DNA from: Anaerolineaceae bacterium | GTDB lineage: Bacteria > Chloroflexota > Anaerolineae > Anaerolineales > Anaerolineaceae | DNA: 6,099 nt | Assembly: GCA_028714615.1 (NCBI GenBank) | Contig: JAQTMA010000239.1 | Location: 1 to 6,099 of the forward strand | Reading direction: 5' to 3' | Part shown: positions 1 through 6,099 of the stretch, in pieces | Layout of the letters: every line of letters begins with the position of its first letter | Position numbering within the stretch: the first letter of the stretch is position 1 | The notes under the pieces: model-generated | Database searches by the model: none | Told to the model about the DNA's origin: nothing | The model's input: the letters and a program-made list of their open reading frames with translations, nothing else | Made by a program: the position numbers and the translations under genes

Positions 1-3000
1 GGGTTCCCCATACGTAACATCAGGCTGAAAAGGAACAAGGCCGCAAACAGCCCTTCTACTACGATGAGGTAACGCCAGCGGTCCTTGAGGAAGCTGTGAA
101 TCTCTTCCCAATTCTCTCTCGCCAGCCAGATATTGAGCAGCGCGAACCCCGCCACAATGGCCCACAGCAGTCCCTGGACAAACGGTGCGATCTTCAGGCT
201 GGCGAGCATCCAAGCCAACCAGGCGACCCCCAAGATGCCAATTAAGCGACCGAATGGATAGCCGCGGTCTGGCAAGCTGCGGAAAACCAAAAAGATCATG
301 GGAAAGAAGAGCAAACCCAAGAGAAGAACGGTCAGGTACCAAACCACCACCCCGGCGGTCTGGCTGCGGTTTAAGATCGATTGGATGTTGTATAAGGCGG
401 ACCAGGTTCCCCCAGCCACTTGCGCTGCCAACCGGTCTGCCGGCATGCGGTAATTGGTAGGGTTCTTAGATACAGAAAGGGGGGCTTGATCGACGACCTG
501 GCTGAGGTCCACACTGCCAAGAACCTTGTGCACCTGGGCGCTTGAATAATCCGCCGATTTCTTAAAGATCATCACTTTCGGATGGTCATATACCGTGAAA
601 GATTCATCGGCCAGTTGATCCGAAATCGAGAATGGGCCAATCGATGGGTCATTGGAGAAGGAAGCCACCAGGTCGAAACCGAAGGGAGAGTGGAAAGGCG
701 GCTTCAAAGTAGCCGCCTTGGCTTCGATTGCATTTCCATCACAGGTGCAATTGAAGAGCGTTTGGTAATACTTGAGCGTCATCGGATACCGCAAAGGAAG
801 GCGGGGCATCGAATCCAGGGCGCGGTTAGAGGGGATGACGATATAGTCGGCTTTATCGAGGATATCCGCCATCCGATCGCGCTTCTCGGTCGTGTCTGGC
901 TCGTAGAGTTCAAGATTGAGCGGGGCGTAGATGCCACCGAGAGCGTCATAACTATCTACTCGCAAGGGAAGGTAATCATCCCAGGATGTCTCGAGGGTGA
1001 ATTGCTCTGCGGCAAAGACGATCGGCCCGCCGGAAAGCACTTTATAGCTCAGCGTGTACGTTTTCCGGGCATCCAGTTTGATCGGATCGAACTCAAACAC
1101 CGGAGATTGAGGTTGATCCTCAGAGGCGTAAGTATTGGTCGATTGAGTGGTGGCGAGGACATTCTGTCCATCAGGATCATCGGAAAGTTTGAATTCCAGG
1201 GTTACCGGACCGGGAGTATACGTTCCGTGAAAACCCTCAAACCCCAGTTGGTTGACGCGCAGATCAGAAGAGGGAGTAAATTCAACATGCCCTTGCGCAA
1301 GTCCAGCCCCTGTCATCGAGGGGACCCAATCGATGGGGAGTTGTGGGTCTTCCTGGTTTCCATCCCAGAGATACGCCTGCTGAGCTGACATCGCGCCGCT
1401 AGTGCGCATAGTAAAGAGCAGCGAATAGGGCTTTCCGGCCTGCAGGTTAACATCCCCAAAGTGGACCGTCTGCCTTTCGGCGGGTGTTTTTGCCGGAATG
1501 ACCAGGTACCCTTCGGAAAGAATATCCTTCCCATCCGGATCTTGGCTGATCTTCACGCGCACATCCCCCAGCGCCATGCTTACCCGAGTGGTGCGAATGG
1601 TGCTGGCATCACCAGTTTTTAAGGGTTGAAAGGATGAATGGAAGGAGTCATCCTGGTAGAAGGCGAGATCAGCCGGGGCTGCAATGGGATAGGATTGCGA
1701 TTTATTCCCCGAAGCTACCACGATATTGATCGGCCCGCGGATATTCTGAATCATCCAGCGTGAGGCTGCAATGCGGGTGAGCGGCTCATTATAGATACGG
1801 GTAAAAGCCATGGCATACCCGTACGTACCGCCGACGATGATCGCCGCGACCACGCTGAAGAGGAGGTTTGGCAGCATCGGCTTCCAGACCCACGCAGAAA
1901 TTCGTTGGGTCCGAAAGGCTGACCAGCACTGCTCCCTGCTCGCCTTTGTCCGGTCAAGCCATTCCACCAACGCCCAGGCAGCTAACAGGATCAGGATCGG
2001 ATAGATAGGGATGAAATAGCGCATGTAGCGCCAGAATTGGGCGTTCTGCCAGATAAAGTAACCTGCAACCCAAAGTACCGGTAAAAGCTGGCGACGCCAA
2101 TCCCCTTTGATGCCGCGCCAGGCAGCCCAGGCCCAGCCAATCCAGGCGGCCAAACCCAAAGGGAGTCCCATTCCCCACATAACCATGTTCGTCCAGGCAT
2201 AGGTCACCGGGCGGGCGGTCCAATGGTGATTCGGAGGCCATTCCGATTTTCCCGCGACCTGGTTGGTGACTTCACGCATCACCTCCAGCCAGCGTGGGTT
2301 GAGCTGGATTCCGAAGAAACCGGGACCCTGGAAGGCATACGGTTGAAAGATGCGAAAGGTTACAGCCATTACCAGGCCGGCGGCGACGACTCCAACCAAG
2401 ACAACCTTCCAGGCTTCAGTCCGCTTATATTTGGATTTCCATACAGTGCCAACGGATACAACACCTGCCACGATCAGGATTCCAAATAGTGGGGCTGTAT
2501 TGATTTTGCACGCCATAGCCAGGCCAACCACCAGACCGAAAGCAAGGTAGTATAGCAGGTCCTTCCATTTGGGCTGGACGCCGGGCGTAAGGATAGGGAC
2601 GGCTCGATAGGCGCAGTAAAATGCAGCCAAGATAAAGACCGTGGAAAATGAATCGACGGTAAAGAAATGAGAAAGTTGGATGGGCAATACGGCTGCCGCG
2701 GCCAACGCTGCCGCAAGCAGGCCAACCCTGCGGTTATAAAGGGTAGCCCCTAGAATATACAACATCAAAATAGCTGCCAGGTCAAACAAACCGGACATGA
2801 CCCGGCCAACCAGGACGATTTTATCGTAATGGGTCATCCCGACCCACTTAGCGACCGCTCGGGTCGCGAACAGGGGGAACATCCCATAGGTATAACCGGC
2901 TCCATCCTGGAGTGGATTCAACGTGGATGTTTCTGTATGGAAGTATTCTCCGATGCTGACTGGTTTGATCCGTTCGGCGACCATCGTAAGAAATCGCTCA

Positions 3001-3497
3001 TCCGGATGTTGGTGTTGGTTTTGATCCCAATTCAATCCGGCAAACCGGAAGAAGGCCCCGATCAACAAGATGGCAAGCAGGGGAAAGACGATTTTTTTGG
3101 ACCAGATGCGAGAGACCCGCTCTGGCTTCTCTATAGCGGTACGTAGGGGGGATGGCTCAATCGAACCCTCAACCCACCCGGTCGGAGGTCGGGAACTTTC
3201 GGTTTCAATCGGACCGGAGGATTCAGCCCTCACGCCTTGTTCGGGTTCAACCGCGCCCGGTAGAGAAGACCCCAGTTCTGAGGCGTGTTCCACCTTTGGT
3301 CCGAGAACAACCAAAGGTAGGATACGGGTAAGCGTATTCGCGTCCATTCCCCAAACCTTGCTAAGGTCTTCGACCCGGGCATAAGGACGCATCAAAACTA
3401 CCCGCTTTGCCAGGCGGGGAGTAAGTTTCAAGTTATGGGTGAGGTCCTCTTCACTGGCAGAGTTCAGGTCGATTGGGGTTCTGGGGTGATGCGGCAT
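1..3497 (-). CDS. HhH-GT39-type membrane glycosyltransferase fused to DUF2298 (3' end beyond window)
   Basis: The minus frame is open from the stop at 3510-3512 to the left edge: 1165 codons visible, C-terminus missing. The ATG at 3495-3497 is the first in frame and follows GAAGGA by 8 bases. Residues 9-63 (starting IDLNSASEEDL) resemble ComEA helix-hairpin-helix domains. Residues 67-127 are a Ser/Pro/Glu-rich linker. Helix 1 (about 136-154) follows basic residues, so the N-terminus is probably cytoplasmic. The first outer loop carries NWDQNQHQHPDE, whose HPDE (164-167) is the acidic motif of lipid-carrier-dependent GT-C/GT39 transferases. Further helices lie at about 227-566 (with HFFTVDSF at 277-284 and WRYMRYF at 489-495). 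Residues 567-1040 are extracytoplasmic, with a duplicated DPDG module, RMADILDKADYIVIPSNR and FTVYDHPKVMIF. Helices from 1047 with LPDRGYPFGRLIG, and the end at LRMGNP, look like the start of DUF2298. Inferred role: sugar transfer to an envelope acceptor. Donor and acceptor are unknown. Confidence 0.93.
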   Translation of the reverse strand, partial: MPHHPRTPIDLNSASEEDLTHNLKLTPRLAKRVVLMRPYARVEDLSKVWGMDANTLTRILPLVVLGPKVEHASELGSSLPGAVEPEQGVRAESSGPIETESSRPPTGWVEGSIEPSPLRTAIEKPERVSRIWSKKIVFPLLAILLIGAFFRFAGLNWDQNQHQHPDERFLTMVAERIKPVSIGEYFHTETSTLNPLQDGAGYTYGMFPLFATRAVAKWVGMTHYDKIVLVGRVMSGLFDLAAILMLYILGATLYNRRVGLLAAALAAAAVLPIQLSHFFTVDSFSTVFILAAFYCAYRAVPILTPGVQPKWKDLLYYLAFGLVVGLAMACKINTAPLFGILIVAGVVSVGTVWKSKYKRTEAWKVVLVGVVAAGLVMAVTFRIFQPYAFQGPGFFGIQLNPRWLEVMREVTNQVAGKSEWPPNHHWTARPVTYAWTNMVMWGMGLPLGLAAWIGWAWAAWRGIKGDWRRQLLPVLWVAGYFIWQNAQFWRYMRYFIPIYPILILLAAWALVEWLDRTKASREQCWSAFRTQRISAWVWKPMLPNLLFSVVAAIIVGGTYGYAMAFTRIYNEPLTRIAASRWMIQNIRGPINIVVASGNKSQSYPIAAPADLAFYQDDSFHSSFQPLKTGDASTIRTTRVSMALGDVRVKISQDPDGKDILSEGYLVIPAKTPAERQTVHFGDVNLQAGKPYSLLFTMRTSGAMSAQQAYLWDGNQEDPQLPIDWVPSMTGAGLAQGHVEFTPSSDLRVNQLGFEGFHGTYTPGPVTLEFKLSDDPDGQNVLATTQSTNTYASEDQPQSPVFEFDPIKLDARKTYTLSYKVLSGGPIVFAAEQFTLETSWDDYLPLRVDSYDALGGIYAPLNLELYEPDTTEKRDRMADILDKADYIVIPSNRALDSMPRLPLRYPMTLKYYQTLFNCTCDGNAIEAKAATLKPPFHSPFGFDLVASFSNDPSIGPFSISDQLADESFTVYDHPKVMIFKKSADYSSAQVHKVLGSVDLSQVVDQAPLSVSKNPTNYRMPADRLAAQVAGGTWSALYNIQSILNRSQTAGVVVWYLTVLLLGLLFFPMIFLVFRSLPDRGYPFGRLIGILGVAWLAWMLASLKIAPFVQGLLWAIVAGFALLNIWLARENWEEIHSFLKDRWRYLIVVEGLFAALFLFSLMLRMGN
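1020..1607 (-). repeat. Tandem duplicated beta-rich module inside the glycosyltransferase
   Basis: Two stretches of the large membrane protein align with each other: residues about 631-700 and about 750-826. Each has the order V.[VL].[FI]..S.DPDG..[IV]L, then a variable segment, then V.F..[VI].L.A.K.Y.L, which looks like alternating beta strands. The DPDG motifs are at residues 653-656 and 774-777, a spacing of 121 residues. The region lies between the ninth or so membrane helix and the DUF2298 helices, so it is predicted to be outside the membrane. The alignment was done by eye; the DNA copies are diverged, so the duplication is old. A carbohydrate-binding or structural beta-sandwich is a guess. 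Confidence 0.55.
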
Positions 3498-3505
3498 TAT
3501 CGATA

Positions 3506-3511
3506 TCCTTC
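3506..3511 (-). promoter_or_regulatory. Ribosome binding site of the large glycosyltransferase gene
   Basis: On the minus strand this reads GAAGGA, a strong Shine-Dalgarno match, 8 bases before the ATG at 3495-3497. The in-frame stop TGA (3510-3512) overlaps its first bases, so the reading frame cannot start further upstream. This fixes the N-terminus just before the HhH domain. Confidence 0.8.
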
Positions 3512-3686
3512 AACCACCAGGGTGTCCGTTCAATGTTCTGACTGTTGCAATGATATTGCCAACTCAACCCGGTTTGATCGAATGATCCAGTCTGATGCTG
3601 AAGTAGTCAATGCATTGCCGATAATGGAATGCTTGGTTTATTCATCGGGTAATGAAGAAGAAGAAATTCAATCAGGAATTCGCATC

Positions 3687-3715
3687 ATTCTATCATGACT
3701 GTAACAGACCCGCAA
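3687..3715 (-). promoter_or_regulatory. Candidate sigma-70 promoter for the glycosyltransferase gene
   Basis: On the minus strand this reads TTGCGG (3710-3715), a 17-base spacer, then TAGAAT (3687-3692). The -10 box matches 5 of 6 consensus bases and is preceded by TGA, giving an extended -10 (TGn). The -35 keeps the TTG core. Transcription would start near 3680 and leave a leader of about 180 bases before the ATG. Found by eye; no start-site data. Confidence 0.5.
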
Positions 3716-3777
3716 CGCACATCCCATTCAGCTCCATGCAGCCAGGATCGTCTACAAGCTGTTCCATCGTTGTGGCG

Positions 3778-3806
3778 TTGCTCACATTGTCGCTCCATGG
3801 TATAAT
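3778..3806 (+). promoter_or_regulatory. Sigma-70 promoter of metK
   Basis: A perfect TATAAT (3801-3806) is preceded by TGG, giving an extended -10, and lies 17 bases after TTGCTC (3778-3783), a half-match -35. The predicted start near 3813 would place the whole SAM-I aptamer, from 3838, inside the transcript, about 235 bases ahead of the metK ATG. A consensus -10 at the right distance before a riboswitch strengthens the call. Confidence 0.75.
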
Positions 3807-3837
3807 CTTTCCAACAATTCAATAGCCCCTAACGGCA

Positions 3838-3962
3838 CTCTTATCCAGAGAGGTGGAGGGAACGGCCCGATGAAACCTCGGCAACCTGGATAGGACCTGG
3901 TAACGAACCAGGCCTATCCTTTGGTGCCAATTCCGTCAGAAGGAAATACTGGAAGATGAGAG
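3838..3962 (+). promoter_or_regulatory. SAM-I (S-box) riboswitch aptamer
   Basis: This RNA binds S-adenosylmethionine in the metK leader and represses expression when SAM is plentiful. Conserved S-box blocks are present in order: CAGAGAGGTGGAGGGA (3846-3861), GGCCCGATGAAACC (3864-3877), GGCAACC (3880-3886) and GGTGCCAATTCC (3923-3934). Stems can be drawn by hand. P1 is CTCTTATC (3838-3845) with GATGAGAG (3955-3962). P2 is GAGGT (3850-3854) with ACCTC (3875-3879), plus GGG/CCC inside. P3 is GGATAGG-A-CCTGG (3888-3900) with CCAGGCCTATCC (3908-3919). P4 is TTCC (3931-3934) with GGAA (3942-3945). Position, strand and the downstream SAM synthetase agree with known S-box biology. Confidence 0.95.
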
Positions 3963-4033
3963 GGCAGCCGATTTCCCAATCATTGCCCCTCTGCTCGATC
4001 CAGCCAGGGGCGATCTCATTTAACCAGGGAAAC
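3954..4033 (+). promoter_or_regulatory. Expression platform of the SAM-I riboswitch
   Basis: A 9-base-pair hairpin can form between ATTGCCCCT (3982-3990) and AGGGGCGAT (4006-4014), one pair being G-U. It is followed by CTCATTTAACC, which has only three consecutive Ts, so it is a poor intrinsic terminator. The 3' strand of aptamer stem P1 can instead pair with the hairpin's 5' arm (AGAGGG 3959-3964 with CCCTCT 3987-3992) or with the tail just after it (3954-3961 with 4014-4021). These exclusive pairings are the expected logic of a SAM off-switch. A further possible stem is TTTCCC (3972-3977) with GGGAAA (4027-4032). Whether control is by termination or by ribosome access is undecided. Confidence 0.6.
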
Positions 4034-4041
4034 GAAGGAGG
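4034..4041 (+). promoter_or_regulatory. metK ribosome binding site
   Basis: GAAGGAGG is a near-perfect Shine-Dalgarno sequence 7 bases before ATG 4049. It decides the start: the upstream in-frame ATG at 3956 lies inside riboswitch stem P1 and would add 31 residues that do not belong to the family. In the SAM-bound state GGAGG (4037-4041) could pair weakly with CCTCT (3988-3992), five pairs including one G-U, but only if the platform hairpin is open. Confidence 0.85.
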
Positions 4042-4048
4042 CAAATCA

Positions 4049-5272
<1,224 letters not shown>

Positions 5273-5274
5273 CC

Positions 5275-5301
5275 ACAGATTACACGGAATTCGCGGATTT
5301 T
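5275..5301. repeat. Degenerate 9-base periodic intergenic repeat
   Basis: Three imperfect 9-base units follow the metK stop directly: ACAGATTAC, ACGGAATTC, GCGGATTTT. The shared core is C-R-G-A/G-A-T-T at the same phase. In addition GAATTCGCG (5287-5295) recurs exactly at 5332-5340, where it overlaps the last codons of the convergent gene. Such CACAGATTA-like strings are common as dispersed intergenic repeats in several bacterial groups, but whether this is one cannot be told from a single copy. No GC stem with a T-run is present, so no intrinsic terminator is called here. Confidence 0.35.
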
Positions 5302-5327
5302 AAGAATAAAACCATATTTGTCTACGT

Positions 5328-6099
5328 TCACGAATTCGCGCGTATCCTTAAGATAACCGCCGTTGCGCCGGTGCCTACGGCGGTTATTGCTAAAACGATC
5401 TCGAGGATGCGTAATAAGCCGTGCTCGTCAAAAGGCGTCGAGGGACTGGCGGGATATGCTGGCGTGGTGGGTTCGGACGCCTGGGCTATGAGCGGCGCAA
5501 TGCCCTGCTGGGTATCTGCTTGCGGGGACGGGGCGATCCGACTAAAAGCGGCTGGACCGGCTGGTACGGTTGGTTCTGATGTGTTGGAGGCCTCTGGGGC
5601 GGGTGTACCGGTAGGAACGCTTAGTTCAGTCCCTCCCATACCGAGCGGAGCGTTGGTCATGGCAGTACTGGCTTGCTCGGTCTCATCCGTAGAAGGTTTG
5701 CCTGCGCCCAGGCCAGATGGGGTTCCTTGGCTTGCGATGGAATAAGGAGGTTGCGTGGCTGTTGGACACGAACCGGTATCACACCCACCGGCGATGCTAA
5801 AATCATGGGTCGGGGCTGGCATCTGGGTACCCAATGATCTGAGCGGAGCCCCCATGGAGGGTTGGGCTACTGCAACGGTAGCTGTTGGATCGGGAGTTCC
5901 CTGTGGGGTCTGGCTCAGGCTGTCTGCCAAACCAGGGGCTTCTGGGGTGAAGAATTCGTTCACGTTTTGCGAGGGCGCAAGACCAGCTCCCTTCTGTAAC
6001 AAAGGCGCAGTACTATTGACCTGACTTGCGTTCCGTGCGCCGGTCATGCCAAAACCGGAAGCCAAGAATAGATCGCTGGCAAAGGCCAGGATGAGCAAA
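5328..6099 (-). CDS. Pro/Thr/Ala/Ser-rich extracytoplasmic protein with C-terminal membrane anchor (5' end beyond window)
   Basis: I do not recognise this protein. The frame is open from the right edge to the TGA at 5328-5330, giving 256 visible codons, and the true start lies outside. The first visible residues (LLILAFASDLFLASGF) look like the end of a hydrophobic segment, perhaps a signal peptide or membrane helix. Residues about 25-225 are low-complexity, rich in Pro, Thr, Ala, Ser and Gly, with TPEAP, TPDPTATV and TPAPEA-type strings. One close cysteine pair is present (CDTGSC, 106-111). Residues about 229-250 form one hydrophobic helix followed by the basic tail RIRANS, which predicts an outside linker and a cytoplasmic C-terminus. 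Anti-sigma-like and cell-surface proteins of Chloroflexota can look like this, but the deciding N-terminal domain is not in view. Plus-strand frames opposite it are Gly/Val-rich mirror images of the low-complexity region. Confidence 0.75.
   Translation of the reverse strand, partial: LLILAFASDLFLASGFGMTGARNASQVNSTAPLLQKGAGLAPSQNVNEFFTPEAPGLADSLSQTPQGTPDPTATVAVAQPSMGAPLRSLGTQMPAPTHDFSIAGGCDTGSCPTATQPPYSIASQGTPSGLGAGKPSTDETEQASTAMTNAPLGMGGTELSVPTGTPAPEASNTSEPTVPAGPAAFSRIAPSPQADTQQGIAPLIAQASEPTTPAYPASPSTPFDEHGLLRILEIVLAITAVGTGATAVILRIRANS

Larger units (their letters stand above)
3498..4048. other. Divergent intergenic control region
   Basis: There is no convincing protein gene in these 551 bases. 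From left to right they hold the minus-strand ribosome binding site, an untranslated leader of about 180 bases for the large glycosyltransferase (with a pyrimidine run, UUUCUUCUUCUUC, opposite 3654-3666), its promoter near 3687-3715, about 60 bases in which nothing was recognised, the metK promoter (3778-3806), the SAM-I aptamer (3838-3962), the switching hairpin (3982-4014) and the metK ribosome binding site. The plus frame at 3435-3698 is half antisense to the glycosyltransferase N-terminus and resembles no family. Confidence 0.75.

Noticed and set aside
582..1388. A 268-codon plus-strand frame
   Set aside because: It lies wholly antisense to the extracytoplasmic part of the minus-strand glycosyltransferase, whose frame carries family motifs throughout. 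The plus product resembles nothing and has no ribosome binding site at its ATG.
2820..3146. A plus-strand frame of 105 codons
   Set aside because: It is antisense to helix 1 and the HPDE loop of the glycosyltransferase, the best-supported part of that gene.
3435..3698. An 87-codon plus-strand frame
   Set aside because: Its first part is antisense to the HhH domain and ribosome binding site of the glycosyltransferase. The rest spans that gene's leader and predicted promoter, and no family is recognisable.
3731..3799. GCTCCATG repeated at 3731-3738 and 3792-3799 as a possible operator pair
   Set aside because: Eight bases is short, there is no symmetry, and the second copy overlaps the extended -10, so chance is a sufficient explanation.
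3956..4048. An in-frame upstream ATG that would extend MetK by 31 residues
   Set aside because: The ATG sits inside the 3' strand of riboswitch stem P1, lacks a well-placed ribosome binding site, and the extension is unlike any MetK N-terminus. ATG 4049 has GAAGGAGG at 7 bases.
5371..6024. Plus-strand frames of 124 and 89 codons
   Set aside because: They are antisense to the low-complexity Pro/Thr-rich protein, which explains their Gly/Val-rich composition. The minus strand gives a coherent linker plus a membrane anchor with a basic tail.
6096..6098. A TTG start codon for the right-hand gene
   Set aside because: It lies at the window edge with no upstream sequence in view; the residue is more simply an internal leucine of a hydrophobic segment.

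Overview
The window most resembles a member of the Chloroflexota, probably an Anaerolineae-like lineage. The evidence is a very large membrane glycosyltransferase joined to the start of a DUF2298 (Chlor_Arch_YYY) region, an architecture known mainly from Chloroflexota and some archaea. A metK gene under a SAM-I riboswitch is also compatible with this. The assignment rests on recognised protein patterns, not on a database search.

Layout. (1) Positions 1-3497, minus strand: one uninterrupted reading frame of 1165 visible codons that runs off the left edge without a stop. In order it encodes a ComEA-like helix-hairpin-helix (HhH) domain, a disordered acidic linker, a multi-spanning GT-C/GT39-type glycosyltransferase core with an HPDE motif, an extracytoplasmic region with a duplicated beta-rich module, and the first membrane helices of DUF2298. 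All plus-strand frames over this stretch are shadows. (2) Positions 3498-4048: a 551-base intergenic control region with two divergent promoters, each with a TGn-extended -10 and a 17-base spacer. It also holds a roughly 180-base untranslated leader for the minus-strand gene and a SAM-I (S-box) riboswitch plus expression platform for metK. (3) Positions 4049-5272, plus strand: a complete metK (S-adenosylmethionine synthetase). (4) Positions 5273-5327: a 55-base gap between convergent genes with a degenerate 9-base periodic repeat and no clear intrinsic terminator. (5) Positions 5328-6099, minus strand: the C-terminal part of a Pro/Thr/Ala/Ser-rich exported protein with a C-terminal membrane anchor, open at the right edge.

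How the parts work together. The metK unit is a closed feedback loop: MetK makes S-adenosylmethionine, and the riboswitch in its own leader senses it. The switch strand of the riboswitch has two alternative downstream partners, but no strong U-tract follows the candidate hairpin, so whether control acts on transcription or translation is open. The divergent membrane glycosyltransferase probably transfers sugar from a lipid carrier to a cell-envelope acceptor. Nothing links it functionally to SAM metabolism apart from the shared intergenic region.

The most unusual element is the HhH-glycosyltransferase-DUF2298 polypeptide: a nucleic-acid-type domain, with its hairpin glycines mostly lost, placed on the predicted cytoplasmic face of a membrane glycosyltransferase.
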